Assembly: GCA_913050005.1 (NCBI GenBank)
Contig: CAJXBI010000012.1
Location: forward strand, 1 to 41,918
Origin: an uncultured Bacteroidota bacterium
GTDB lineage: Bacteria > Bacteroidota > Bacteroidia > NS11-12g > UBA9320
Direction of reading: 5' to 3'
Length of the DNA stretch: 41,918 nt
The notes under the pieces were generated by a model. That model did not search any database, was not told where the DNA came from, and saw only the letters and a program-made list of their open reading frames with translations. Shown in pieces: positions 1-9,434 of the stretch. Made by a program: the position numbers and the translations under genes. The first letter of the stretch is position 1. Each line of letters opens with the position of its first letter.

Positions 1-232
1 CGGCTTTAATTCCTCTATCATTTTCTCCAATTTCTAAAACTTCAGAGGCCAATTCATGCCCTAAAATTCTTGGATATGTAAAAAATGCTTGGTTACCTGT
101 ATAAGCATGTAAATCTGTACCACAAATACCAACCATATTAATTTTTAATAAGGCTTCATTTTCTTTTCTAACTGGCGCTTTTTTCTCTTTCAACAGAAAC
201 TTTCCAGGTTTTTCACAAACTATATATTTCAT
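1..232 (-). CDS. Zinc-dependent medium-chain alcohol/polyol dehydrogenase, N-terminal part (cut by window edge)
   Basis: The reading frame starts at an ATG complementary to 230-232 and runs off the left edge after 77 codons. Visible residues include GICGTD (Cys37, catalytic-zinc ligand) and RILGHE (His59-Glu60), the standard N-terminal signature of zinc-containing medium-chain dehydrogenases. The stretch around GTDLHAYTGNQ and the tyrosine-proline before the GHE motif resemble the YjjN/L-galactonate dehydrogenase-like branch, which oxidises sugar acids or polyols with NAD. No signal peptide is present, so it is cytoplasmic. It lies downstream of a GH29 fucosidase on the same strand with a 94-bp gap, so a role in oxidising a released sugar or sugar acid is a reasonable inference. 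The exact substrate cannot be told from the visible part. Confidence 0.85.
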   Translation of the reverse strand, partial: MKYIVCEKPGKFLLKEKKAPVRKENEALLKINMVGICGTDLHAYTGNQAFFTYPRILGHELASEVLEIGENDRGIKA

Positions 233-326
233 TGCTAAAAATTGGTATTTATTTTTTAAATCGTTTAAAAAGTTTGAAAAAAATTAATAAACCGTAATTG
301 AACTACTATTATGTTGTCTGACATAT

Positions 327-1904
327 TTAATAAACAAGTCTGCCGTTTATTTCAATTCTAAAAGCATTGGCAATATCGTTAATTCCTTGCAAAGGAAATT
401 CAATGGTCAAACCTTTTTTAGTTTGTTTCCAATGAACAACTTCATTTGTGGAAACCAGTGAAATTTTTGAAATACCACCTGTAGCAATTTTTTCTTCTTT
501 ATTTAGACATTTAATGGTATAAGTTCCCGATTCTGGATTTCCTAAAACAATAGCAAACAACTTGGTATTGTTTTTACTTCTTGTAAACCTAACATCAGCT
601 GCTCCTAATTCTCTAAAAGTCCAACGATAGGTTTTTTTACGTTCAACATATTTAAGCATTTCGGCGGTACCTTCTGATGAAACCTTCCATTTTCTAGTTC
701 CATATATAGCTTCTCCATTTGTATTCAACCAAGTACCAATTCCCTTCATTATTTCAATTTCTTGAGGGTCGATAGAACCATCGCCTCTTGGAGTTAAAGA
801 CATCAACATAATTCCACCTCTACTCACCATATCAATTAGACTTCGGATATGATAAGGCGCTTTATCTTTATAATTCTTATTATTCACATAGGACCACGGA
901 TAACTAATTGCCCTGTCAGATAGCCAATATCCTTCTGGTTTCTCTTCCATATCACGACAATTCTCGTAGCAACGCAAGCCAAAACCTAGAGGGAAATTCC
1001 AAACTTTACTGCTTGGTAATTTGTTACAAACCACTACCTCATCACCATCTATTCCTTTTAAATTGTAATAGTCTTGAAATATATTTACTATGGTATCCTG
1101 TGGCACTTCATCCTTTTTTATAGAGCTAGACAAACCATCAAACCAAAGTATATCTGGGCGATATTTGTTAATTACCTCACGAACTTTATTAGCCCATTCA
1201 GCAGCAAAATTTTCTTTTGATTCAGTTTGAGGATTACGATAAATCCAATCATTTTCTTCATCATAAATATCCAAAATTTTACGCTCTTCTGCGGTATGGT
1301 CTTTACTAAACATATAACCATAACTTCTTGCCATATGGAATGTTGCCAATAACTTCATATCCGTTTTTCTAACCTCTGCAGCAATTTCTCCATAAATATC
1401 TCTTTTTGGGCCGGCATCCATTGAATCCCATTCGGTGTATTTAGAGTTCCATAAACAAAAACCATCATGATGCGCTAGACAAATTCCACCAAATTTAGCA
1501 CCTCCATTGTTCATTATTGACACCCATTCTTGTGCATCAAACTTTGGGGCATTAAAAATTGGTAAAAAATCTTTGTATCCAAAATCATCAATTGGACCAT
1601 ACTTTTTTTCATGATACTTTTTTACTCCCTTTCTATCTACACCATTAGGGGAATACAACTCCTTTACATAGTCTGGTCCACCATGTGCTGGTACAGAATA
1701 AATTCCCCAATGCGTGTACATTCCAAATTTGGCATCAATCATCCATTCAGGAATTGACTCTTTAATCAATTCATCCCATAGTGGTGATTTTGGTATATTC
1801 CAGTCTTTGCCATTTGTTTTTTCAATTTCTTGAGCAACTACAGAAGGATCATTGAGCGTTAGGAATGCTAGTAATACAATTGAACTAAGGGGTCTAATGC
1901 TCAT
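327..1904 (-). CDS. GH29 alpha-L-fucosidase, secreted
   Basis: A 525-residue protein with an N-terminal signal peptide ending near residue 24 (VVAQ). GH29 hallmarks appear in order: AKFGMYTHWGIYS (residues 58-70), LAHHDGFCLW (143-152), and DILWFDG (251-257), where Asp256 is the expected catalytic nucleophile of this retaining family. The C-terminal third looks like the usual beta-sandwich and ends with a WKQTKKGL stretch that recurs in the GH29 at 37011-38525. The protein should act in the periplasm on terminal L-fucose of imported oligosaccharides. It is transcribed away from the operon starting at 2074, and the shared intergenic region carries a divergent pair of candidate operator motifs. 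The acid/base residue was not assigned. Family call is firm; linkage specificity is unknown. Confidence 0.93.
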   Translation of the reverse strand: MSIRPLSSIVLLAFLTLNDPSVVAQEIEKTNGKDWNIPKSPLWDELIKESIPEWMIDAKFGMYTHWGIYSVPAHGGPDYVKELYSPNGVDRKGVKKYHEKKYGPIDDFGYKDFLPIFNAPKFDAQEWVSIMNNGGAKFGGICLAHHDGFCLWNSKYTEWDSMDAGPKRDIYGEIAAEVRKTDMKLLATFHMARSYGYMFSKDHTAEERKILDIYDEENDWIYRNPQTESKENFAAEWANKVREVINKYRPDILWFDGLSSSIKKDEVPQDTIVNIFQDYYNLKGIDGDEVVVCNKLPSSKVWNFPLGFGLRCYENCRDMEEKPEGYWLSDRAISYPWSYVNNKNYKDKAPYHIRSLIDMVSRGGIMLMSLTPRGDGSIDPQEIEIMKGIGTWLNTNGEAIYGTRKWKVSSEGTAEMLKYVERKKTYRWTFRELGAADVRFTRSKNNTKLFAIVLGNPESGTYTIKCLNKEEKIATGGISKISLVSTNEVVHWKQTKKGLTIEFPLQGINDIANAFRIEINGRLVY

Positions 1905-1973
1905 TTTATTTAATTTAAGTTCTATATTTAAATATTCAATATTTTTTAAAATTCAATTATCTCAATTGATACA

Positions 1974-1995
1974 ATTACTAACATAAATTCTGCAA
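1974..1995 (-). promoter_or_regulatory. Candidate HTCS operator, site A
   Basis: The plus strand reads TTACTAACATAAA followed by TTCTGCAA. The same pattern occurs upstream of susC, of the T9SS pair and of the SDR gene. The site is 70 bp upstream of the GH29 start at 1904, in the same orientation relative to its gene as the other sites. Found by eye; binding by the HTCS is inference. Confidence 0.4.
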
Positions 1996-2006
1996 TTTTT
2001 TAGAAC

Positions 2007-2030
2007 TTGTAGTATTTGTGTTATTCATTG
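2007..2030 (+). promoter_or_regulatory. Candidate HTCS operator, site A' (inverted relative to site A)
   Basis: TTGTAGTATTTGTGTTA is close to the reverse complement of site A (TTGCAGAATTTATGTTA), so the pair would serve the two divergent GH29 genes. A second TTGTGTTA copy follows at 2043-2050, 27 bp further on. The site ends 44 bp before the ATG at 2074. Confidence 0.38.
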
Positions 2031-2073
2031 TAAATTATAACCTTGTGTTAAGAAATTTTGATATCTAATTTTG

Positions 2074-3687
2074 ATGAAATTTAAAAGAACTTTAAAAATG
2101 TTTATAAATAAATATAATATTTTACTGACAATCGTTTTTACAACATCTATTTTCAGTCAGCAAACTTATCAACCAAATTGGGAATCTATAGATGAAAGAG
2201 AAAATCCGCAATGGTTTAGCAATGCCAAATTTGGAATATTTATTCACTGGGGATTATACTCCGTCCCTGGGTACACCAATAAAGGTACTTATGCCGAGTG
2301 GTATTGGAATGCTTTAAATGAAGACCCTAACACAGCTAAAAAAAGTCGTAGAGAAAGACATTTTGCGATAACAAAATTCCACAATGAAAATTATGGAAGT
2401 GATTATCCTTATTCTAATTTCAGAGATGGGTTTAAAGCAGAATTGTTCAATCCAGACGAATGGGCAAATATATTTAAACGCTCAGGTGCAAAATATGTAG
2501 TATTGACTTCAAAGCATCATGATGGGTATTGTTTATTTCCAAGTACTGAGGCCAGTGAAAGCTATGGAATGGCTTGGAATTCAGTAGAATCTGGACCAAA
2601 AAGAGATTTGGTGGGCGACTTAACATCTGCAGTAAAAAATGTGGGATTAAAAATGGGGCTGTATTACTCTATTTGGGATTGGTACAATCCGTATTGGCCC
2701 AAAGAGCAGCAGGCAATTTTGAGTAAAGGCAGCATGGCTGTTAACTTTAAAGATGGTAGTACAAAAAACAACAAATTTTCTGATGAAGAAATTTTTACTG
2801 CTCAAAAGGGTTTAGATAAATATATCGATAGGGTAATGCTACCCCAGTTAAAACAACTTGTTACCAATTATAAACCAGCATTGTTATTTTCAGATGGAGA
2901 TTGGTGGATGGATTACAAAAAATGGAGAACTCTACAATTTTTATCTTGGGCATTGAATAATGCAGCCAACAAAGATGAGTTGGTTTTTAATGACAGATGG
3001 GGAAAAGTAAGAGGTAAACATGGAGGGTATTACACCACAGAATACGGCTCTGGTTTTGCTGATGGCACTATACCCTGGGAAGAAAACAGAGGAATCGGTA
3101 TGTCTTTTGGCATTAATCGTATTGAAAATATCGATGATTATCGAACAGACAAGGAACTTATATTTATGCTGGTCGACATCGTAAGCAGAGGTGGTAATTT
3201 GTTGTTAAATATTGGTCCAAATGCCGATGGAACTATTCCGGTAATTATGCAACAACGATTAATTGAAATTGGCAACTGGCTTTCTGTCTGTGGCGAAGGA
3301 ATTTATGACACTAAACAATGGATAAAGGACGCTCAATGGAGTTCAGGAATGATCCCATCGTTTACGAAAAATGATTTTCATGCTGGGTTTCCTATTTATG
3401 AAATGACAATTAATCCAAAAATGGGAAATGCTGTTAAAGAATTTTGGTTTACAAAAAAGGAAAACCATTTGTATGTATTTACTCCCCAGTGGCCTAAGAA
3501 AACAAAGCTTTTAATTAAAGATGTTAAAACGACAATTAAGACAGAAGTAAAACTAATGGGTTGTGAAAAATCATTACCATACACTGAAACATCTAAAGGT
3601 ATTATAATAGATATTTCGTCTATTAACATTCATGATTTAAAATCGCATTATGTGTTTGGGTTTAAAATATCAAATATCAAGGAATAA
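2074..3687 (+). CDS. GH29 alpha-L-fucosidase, secreted; first gene of the operon
   Basis: The frame is open from a TTG at 2071, but the ATG at 2074 (537 residues) or the ATG at 2098 is the likelier start; the latter gives a compact signal peptide ending near IFSQ. GH29 motifs in order, in numbering from the 2071 TTG: NAKFGIFIHWGLYSVPGY (51-68), SKHHDGYCLF (147-156), GPKRDLVGDL (175-184) and LLFSDGDWW (271-279). The last has the human FUCA1-like SDG(D/E)W form with Asp275 as expected nucleophile. NIGPNADGTIP near residue 390 is also typical of the family. It heads a four-gene operon with a beta-helix enzyme, another GH29 and a GH117-like protein, and should trim fucose from oligosaccharides in the periplasm. 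The motif type differs from the other three GH29s here, suggesting a different linkage preference. Confidence 0.93.
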   Translation: MKFKRTLKMFINKYNILLTIVFTTSIFSQQTYQPNWESIDERENPQWFSNAKFGIFIHWGLYSVPGYTNKGTYAEWYWNALNEDPNTAKKSRRERHFAITKFHNENYGSDYPYSNFRDGFKAELFNPDEWANIFKRSGAKYVVLTSKHHDGYCLFPSTEASESYGMAWNSVESGPKRDLVGDLTSAVKNVGLKMGLYYSIWDWYNPYWPKEQQAILSKGSMAVNFKDGSTKNNKFSDEEIFTAQKGLDKYIDRVMLPQLKQLVTNYKPALLFSDGDWWMDYKKWRTLQFLSWALNNAANKDELVFNDRWGKVRGKHGGYYTTEYGSGFADGTIPWEENRGIGMSFGINRIENIDDYRTDKELIFMLVDIVSRGGNLLLNIGPNADGTIPVIMQQRLIEIGNWLSVCGEGIYDTKQWIKDAQWSSGMIPSFTKNDFHAGFPIYEMTINPKMGNAVKEFWFTKKENHLYVFTPQWPKKTKLLIKDVKTTIKTEVKLMGCEKSLPYTETSKGIIIDISSINIHDLKSHYVFGFKISNIKE

Positions 3688-3706
3688 TACTTCATCTAAT
3701 TATAGG

Positions 3707-6193
3707 ATGAAAATTAAACCTTTTTTTAAACTATTTATTTTAGTTGGAGTATTATTGATTTCTTCAAAACTCAGTGGTCAAAAAAAATATTATGTTTCTA
3801 ATGGGTCCAATGGTAAGCACCAATATGCCACTATTCATCATGCCCTAAACGCAGTTGATAAACAGATAAAAAGAAGCGGATACCCTAAACAAGGAATTGA
3901 GATTATAATTAAAGATGGATATTATAAAATTGACAAACCCATCAGGATAACAAAAAATTTAAGTGGCACTAAAAAAAATCCTTTGGTTATCAAAGCTGAA
4001 AATCCAAACAATGTTCGATTTTTTGGGGGACATATTTTACATCTAAGTGAATTTAAAAACTTCAATCCCAACAAAGCGACTTTTCAGTTGGTTGATGAAA
4101 AAGCTGCTAGTAAAATCAAAGTATTAGACTTTAAAAAGACTTCAATCAAAAAATCGGATTTAGGAGACTTTGTAAAACACGGTTATGGTTTTGAAAAAAA
4201 TCCATATTACACAACTCCCGCAATGCTTTGGGTAGATCATCAAAGAATGCATTTGTCACGATGGCCAAATATTGATGAATATAATGAGTATTATGATAAC
4301 ACCAATCAATTTAATGGCAGGTTTAAAGATGTATTTATTAAAGGAGCGGTTTCTTTAACAAATGTGATTGACAAAGGGCAAAAAAAACAAAATAAGTGGT
4401 ATTTAAATCAAGAGTTTTTAGAAAATGGTGGCGGAACCTTTGAAGTAGCTTTTGACCGTGGTAGTCAATGGAACTTTCACAAAAAAAACGACGAAAAGAT
4501 TTGGTTAGATGGTGTCTTATCAGCCTCATGGGAATGGGAATACACAAAAATTAAATCTATTGAAAATAGAAGAATCAAATTGGCTTCAGGTTCAAACAGG
4601 GGATTAGGTTTTTTTAGAAAAGTAACTCATTTTCATTTTGAAAACATCCCAGAAGAATTGGATACGGAGGGAGAGTATTTCATGGACAGAGAAAACATGC
4701 TGCTTTACTTCTACCCTCCTTATGATGTGAAAGAAAAAACAATTACTTTATCTACTCTAGAACAAAACATGTTTCATGTTATAGGAGCTTCTAACATTAA
4801 GATTGAAGGTCTTGTGTTAGAGTCTGGCAGAGGAAACGCAATTTTTATTAACAGTCTTAAATTCGGAGGTGAAATAAAATCCAAAAGCAATAACATTCTT
4901 GTAGAAAACTGTATAATTAGAAACTTTAATCAATGGGGAGTTATTATTCAAAATTCGCAAAACTCGACAGTAAACAACTGCGACATTTATAATATGGGGG
5001 CTGGGGGTGTGAGACTTGGAATTGAAAAAAAGAGTTTTAACCTAGTGAAAGAAAACAATTTGGTTACCAACTGTAAAATATACGAGATTGCATTTGATCA
5101 AAAATCACAAGTACCAGCAATTACCCTAGCAGGAAACGGAAACTCAGCAAGAAATAACGAAATCTATAACACACCACATTTTGCTGTTAAAATGAAATAT
5201 GCCAATAATTGTGTAACAGAAAAAAATTATATCCACGATTTACCAAAATACCATCATTTTGATGGTGGTGCTGTTTACTTGGCTACTGGAAATCAGTTTT
5301 TTAATAGAGGAAATAAAATAACGCATAATTACTTCGAAAATATATCCACAAACGGAGCTTATCTAGATAATTATACTATGGGAAATTATGTGCATGGAAA
5401 TGTGTTTTATAATGTTGGGAATAACACAAAAGGATCTAAAAATGCAGCTGTTTACATTCACGGCGGGGGACAAAATGTGGTGAGCAACAACATTGCAATC
5501 AATTGCCCATTTGCGTACAAAACAGGATCGCATATTATCAAAAATTTTAACACTGCAAATTACTTAAACTCTTGGTATAACGATGCTAAAAATCACTTTA
5601 AAAAAAGTGATAAGTTGTATGCAGATTTTACACAACAATATCCAGAAATAAAAGAGTTAATCTATAAATTACATAAATCTCCGAAAGTTATTTTGGATCA
5701 TGTTTCCAATCAATCTCTTAAGAAAATTTCCTCGAATGAAAATAGAAAATCGCAATTGGACATGTATGATTTAAAAGGGGCTAATTCTTTTTTCGTCAAA
5801 GACACAAATAACCTTGAATGGATGAATTGGTTTGAGATCAGATATCAGTCATCAACTTTTAAAAATAATATTTACTCATTTAGTTCTGATGAATTTCTTC
5901 CAGATTTTGAAGGAAATGACAAAGGGGCGAAGGGCGCCTTTAAACTTGGAAAAGAAAGTGGCGTATTTTTAATGGCTCCATATAAGTTAAAAGTAAATTC
6001 CAAAATCAAAAAGATTTCAAATCATCGTGTTGTTAACAACCATTATCTAAAAGATTTTCCATTGAATATTAGAAGAAGCTCTCATTCATATGGATTGGAG
6101 TTAAATTCTATTATTAGCTTCCCTGATATTTCTAATTTCAAAGATATCAACCTAAAAGAAATCGGTATCAATAAATCTATTGGCAAAGATTAA
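3707..6193 (+). CDS. Right-handed beta-helix glycan-active protein, GH141-like
   Basis: About 828 residues from the ATG at 3707, preceded by AGGA. The frame extends upstream into the previous gene, but this start gives a proper signal peptide ending near LSGQ. The N-terminal YYVSNGSNG...YATIHHALNAV pattern, LSRWPN, SWEWEY, a GEYFMDRENMLLYFYPP segment and repeated asparagine-rich coils (NSQNSTVNNCDIYNMG and similar) are those of right-handed parallel beta-helix carbohydrate enzymes. The nearest family I recognise is GH141, which includes fucosidase and xylanase activities. Position between two GH29 genes (19 bp after the first, 1 bp before the next) fits a fucosidase-type or debranching role in the periplasm. 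Catalytic residues were not identified and a lyase is not excluded. Confidence 0.7.
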   Translation: MKIKPFFKLFILVGVLLISSKLSGQKKYYVSNGSNGKHQYATIHHALNAVDKQIKRSGYPKQGIEIIIKDGYYKIDKPIRITKNLSGTKKNPLVIKAENPNNVRFFGGHILHLSEFKNFNPNKATFQLVDEKAASKIKVLDFKKTSIKKSDLGDFVKHGYGFEKNPYYTTPAMLWVDHQRMHLSRWPNIDEYNEYYDNTNQFNGRFKDVFIKGAVSLTNVIDKGQKKQNKWYLNQEFLENGGGTFEVAFDRGSQWNFHKKNDEKIWLDGVLSASWEWEYTKIKSIENRRIKLASGSNRGLGFFRKVTHFHFENIPEELDTEGEYFMDRENMLLYFYPPYDVKEKTITLSTLEQNMFHVIGASNIKIEGLVLESGRGNAIFINSLKFGGEIKSKSNNILVENCIIRNFNQWGVIIQNSQNSTVNNCDIYNMGAGGVRLGIEKKSFNLVKENNLVTNCKIYEIAFDQKSQVPAITLAGNGNSARNNEIYNTPHFAVKMKYANNCVTEKNYIHDLPKYHHFDGGAVYLATGNQFFNRGNKITHNYFENISTNGAYLDNYTMGNYVHGNVFYNVGNNTKGSKNAAVYIHGGGQNVVSNNIAINCPFAYKTGSHIIKNFNTANYLNSWYNDAKNHFKKSDKLYADFTQQYPEIKELIYKLHKSPKVILDHVSNQSLKKISSNENRKSQLDMYDLKGANSFFVKDTNNLEWMNWFEIRYQSSTFKNNIYSFSSDEFLPDFEGNDKGAKGAFKLGKESGVFLMAPYKLKVNSKIKKISNHRVVNNHYLKDFPLNIRRSSHSYGLELNSIISFPDISNFKDINLKEIGINKSIGKD

Positions 6194-6194
6194 T

Positions 6195-7988
6195 ATGGGC
6201 TTAATTACTAAAACCAAGCGGATTAATATTCTCATTCTTTTAATGGGTTTTGTTTTTACTGGTTTTTCTCAAAATTTAGATGTAAGAAAAATTACTTCTG
6301 AAGAAAATAGTTTTAATAAAATAAAGTGGTTTCAGCAAGCAAGATTTGGTATGTTTATTCATTATGGATTGTATTCAGGATTGGAGGGATATTGGAAAAA
6401 TAAACCTGTAAAGGGGATTGGAGAGTGGATTTTAAAACATGCTGAAATCCCTGTTAAAGAGTACCAACGATTGGCACAAAACTTCAATCCAGTGAAATTA
6501 AACCCAGAGGCTTGGGTGAAATTGGCGAAGGAGACAGGAATGAAATATATCGTCTTAACCACCAAACATCATGATGGATTTGCGCTGTTTGACTCAGAGC
6601 ACTATTTTAATGTGGTAGATTTCACTCCTTATGAAAAGGATATAGTTGAGCAATTTGTAAAAGCTTGTAATAAACACGGATTAAAACTAGGATTCTATTA
6701 CTCTCAAAATCAAGATTGGACATATCCCGGAGCACAAGGAAACAACTGGGATTCAGAGTATTCCTACTCCAAAGAAGGGTTTGAGTATTACATGAAATCA
6801 AAAGCAATTCCACAGATTAAAGAGTTGCTAACCAAATATGGTGAAATTGATATGATTTGGTTTGATACGCCTTATAAAATGACCAAACAAGAGAGCCAAG
6901 CTTTTTTGAACGTTTCAAAACAATTACAACCACAAATTATTGTGAGTGGAAGAATTGGAAATGAGTTGGGAGATTATTTTCAAATGGAAGATAATAGCTT
7001 GCCAAAAACCAGACAAGAGTCTGCTTGGGAAGTGCCTGTAACGATGAATCATACTTGGTCGTACAAACGAGATGACAATCATTGGAAAAGTACAAAATAC
7101 TTATTATGGCAACTCACTCATTCAGTTGCCATGAATGGAAATTATCTTCTAAATATTGGCCCAAAAGAGGATGGCTCTATACCGCAAGCCAGTTTGAATA
7201 GATTACAACAAATCGGTAAATGGATGCAAGTGAATAAAAAGGCGATTGAAAAAGCGAGTCCTAGCCCTTTTAAACAAGCCTTTAGATGGGGAAGCATTAC
7301 GCAGCAGCCTGGTAAATTGTATTTAAACATTTCCGATTGGCCAAAAGACAGTACTCTGGCAATTCACGGATTGAATACAAAAATAAAATACGCTCAATTT
7401 TTGAGCGAAGGAAAACAGATAAAAACTTCAAAACAAGGTGACTACACCATTTTTCATTTACCTAAAAACTCAACAGATCCTTTTGTAAGTGTTCTAGAAG
7501 TGGAACTAGACGGAATTTTATCTGTTGAGGATGTTTTGGCTCAAAACTATGATGGAACAATTCAGTTAGAAGCGGAGGCAGCAATAAATACCACAGGAGC
7601 AAAAATTAGATTCGGAGCCTTAACCATGTATCGCAAACCAAAAGGAATATTAACTTGGGATTTTAAAGTTAACAAAACGGGTAGATACAAACTAGAAATC
7701 ATTACTACAGGTAGAAAAAAAATGGCGACTCCAACTGCTCTAGCACTTTTTGATGAAGGACACGAGGTTGAGGTAACTGTAAATCAAAACTCTTATAATC
7801 ATGTAGTAGAAAAACACTATGAAGAAAAGGCACCCAAAGATTTATATAATACTTTTAAAGTAACCTCATTGGGTGAATTCAACCTAACAAAAGGTATGAA
7901 TTCCATTACATTGAAAGCTTTAAAAATTAATTTTAAAAACAAAGCCGGTTTTTCTTTAAGACAAATACGCTTAATTCCCATTCCGTAA
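6195..7988 (+). CDS. GH29 alpha-L-fucosidase with extra C-terminal beta-sandwich module
   Basis: 597 residues from the ATG at 6195, one base after the previous stop; an in-frame TTG at 6180 overlaps the upstream gene and is less likely. A signal peptide ends near FTGFSQ. GH29 motifs in order (numbered from 6195): [24 protein letters not shown] (about 122-132) and DMIWFDTPY, with Asp224 as expected nucleophile. YLLNIGPKEDGSIP follows. Residues about 442-597 form an additional module (LEAEAAINTTG, WDFKVNKTGRYKLEI, SLGEFNLTKGMNSITLKA) that looks like a jelly-roll carbohydrate-binding domain. HYG replaces the HWG of the other GH29s. It sits between the beta-helix gene and the GH117-like gene, with 1- and 3-bp gaps, so translation is probably coupled. 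Confidence 0.92.
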   Translation: MGLITKTKRINILILLMGFVFTGFSQNLDVRKITSEENSFNKIKWFQQARFGMFIHYGLYSGLEGYWKNKPVKGIGEWILKHAEIPVKEYQRLAQNFNPVKLNPEAWVKLAKETGMKYIVLTTKHHDGFALFDSEHYFNVVDFTPYEKDIVEQFVKACNKHGLKLGFYYSQNQDWTYPGAQGNNWDSEYSYSKEGFEYYMKSKAIPQIKELLTKYGEIDMIWFDTPYKMTKQESQAFLNVSKQLQPQIIVSGRIGNELGDYFQMEDNSLPKTRQESAWEVPVTMNHTWSYKRDDNHWKSTKYLLWQLTHSVAMNGNYLLNIGPKEDGSIPQASLNRLQQIGKWMQVNKKAIEKASPSPFKQAFRWGSITQQPGKLYLNISDWPKDSTLAIHGLNTKIKYAQFLSEGKQIKTSKQGDYTIFHLPKNSTDPFVSVLEVELDGILSVEDVLAQNYDGTIQLEAEAAINTTGAKIRFGALTMYRKPKGILTWDFKVNKTGRYKLEIITTGRKKMATPTALALFDEGHEVEVTVNQNSYNHVVEKHYEEKAPKDLYNTFKVTSLGEFNLTKGMNSITLKALKINFKNKAGFSLRQIRLIPIP

Positions 7989-7991
7989 ATT

Positions 7992-9278
7992 ATGAAGCAA
8001 TTAATTATTTTCTCAATTTTGATTTGTTCTTTTTGTTTAAGTTGTAATAAAAATGTGGAAAAAATCTCAACACAGAACACACTTTATAACAACTTAGATG
8101 GATATTATGATGGTAAAAAACTAAGTGCGTCTATGGAACGTTATTTAGAGCAATGGGGACAAACAGAACCATCCCAAAATGAGTTCTATACAAGCTTTAG
8201 CTATTATCCCTTGAAAGGATTGGAATACGAGGAAGGTGTTTCTAGAAGAGACCCAAGTACTATAATAAAGATAAATGATACTTATTATGTATATTATACT
8301 AGGAGTTCAAAAACAGTTGCTCCCGTAGGATATAAAAAAGCAACAAAAACAGTACCGGCAAATACTTGGGATCTTTGTGATATCTATTACGCAACCTCAA
8401 AAGATGGCATCAACTGGGAAGAACAAGGTGTATCTGTGTCTAGGGGTCCTGAAGGTTCGTTTGATGACAGAAGTGTTTTTACACCAGATATATTGTGTTA
8501 TAAAGGCAAATACTACTTGTATTATCAGGCAGTTTCATATCCTTATACAGAACGTTCCAAAAATGTAATAGGGATGAGTTGGTCTGAAAGTCCAGAAGGC
8601 CCTTGGCATCGATTTGATACTCCTGTCTTGAAACCTGGAAAACCAGGAAAATTTATTGAAAGTTCTAACAAAAGAGCTCATATTGAATCTTATGGAGATT
8701 TTGATAGTCATAAAGTTCACGATCCAAATCTAATTGTTAGAAATAGTGAAATTTGGATGTATTATAAAGCGCATCCTATGGGAGTTGGCAGTGAACATCC
8801 CATGCCAAAAGGTGTTGGTTTAAAAAAACCGTATCCTAACTTTTCAATGGGTTTTGCTATTGCTAAAGATCCAAAAGGCCCTTTTGTCAAGCATCCTTTA
8901 AACCCTGTTTCTGCAAGCGGACATGAAGCCTTGGTGTGGCCCTACAATGAAGGGGTTGCTACTATGGTTACTGCTAACGGCCCTGAGAAAAATACCATTC
9001 AATGGGCGGAGGATGGAATAAATTTTGAAGTAAAATCTCATATAGTTCTTCCACCTGATGCTGCAGGTTTATTTTGTGAGGACAAATACACAAATACATC
9101 AAACGGACAAGGTTTTACTTGGGGAATTTCACACATTACACAATCTAAATCAAAACCTTGGGCGTATATGATTCGCTTTAAATGCGACTTAAGTCAAAAA
9201 ATTGACGACCCAAAACACAAACGTGAAAACATTCGTTTTGACGAATACAGTAGAATAAATTCAACTCAAAGGAGGTAA
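7992..9278 (+). CDS. GH117-like exo-glycosidase, lipoprotein
   Basis: 428 residues with an SPII signal; the lipobox FCLSC puts the lipidated Cys at 18. The protein follows the GH117 five-bladed propeller pattern: GVSRRDPSTIIKIND (83-96), YYATSKDGINWEEQG (132-146), DDRSVFTPDIL (158-168), GDFDSHKVHDPNL (235-247), NPVSASGHEALVWPY (304-318) and NTIQWAEDGINFE. Asp87, Asp244 and His311 align in order with residues known to be catalytic in alpha-1,3-(3,6-anhydro)-L-galactosidases. That activity belongs to red-algal agar, so its presence among fucosidases suggests either a hybrid substrate or a GH117 acting on another alpha-linked L-sugar, such as L-galactose or L-fucose. It is the last gene of the operon, 3 bp after the GH29. 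Family is firm; substrate is open. Confidence 0.88.
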   Translation: MKQLIIFSILICSFCLSCNKNVEKISTQNTLYNNLDGYYDGKKLSASMERYLEQWGQTEPSQNEFYTSFSYYPLKGLEYEEGVSRRDPSTIIKINDTYYVYYTRSSKTVAPVGYKKATKTVPANTWDLCDIYYATSKDGINWEEQGVSVSRGPEGSFDDRSVFTPDILCYKGKYYLYYQAVSYPYTERSKNVIGMSWSESPEGPWHRFDTPVLKPGKPGKFIESSNKRAHIESYGDFDSHKVHDPNLIVRNSEIWMYYKAHPMGVGSEHPMPKGVGLKKPYPNFSMGFAIAKDPKGPFVKHPLNPVSASGHEALVWPYNEGVATMVTANGPEKNTIQWAEDGINFEVKSHIVLPPDAAGLFCEDKYTNTSNGQGFTWGISHITQSKSKPWAYMIRFKCDLSQKIDDPKHKRENIRFDEYSRINSTQRR

Positions 9279-9285
9279 CTAAAAC

Positions 9286-9420
9286 TTACTTTTTCATAGT
9301 CTTCATAAGTTGTTTTTTGTTTTTCAATGCAATATGCCTGTTAAGCAAAAACGCGTATTTTGGATAGCCGTTGTACATCATCGCCTCATCTTTCCATGTT
9401 GCTATAAAATCATCATACAA
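9286..9420 (-). pseudogene. Remnant of a C-terminal coding segment
   Basis: Between the convergent GH117-like and sulfatase genes, the minus strand is open for 44 codons ending in TAA at 9286-9288. It begins just after an in-frame TAA and has no clear start codon. The peptide is protein-like and of mixed composition (for example DDFIATWKDEAMMYNGYPKY), with a lysine-rich end, unlike random AT-rich sequence. I read it as the surviving 3' end of a gene lost downstream of the sulfatase. The family was not recognised. Confidence 0.4.
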
Positions 9421-9434
9421 TTAACGCAAATAAT

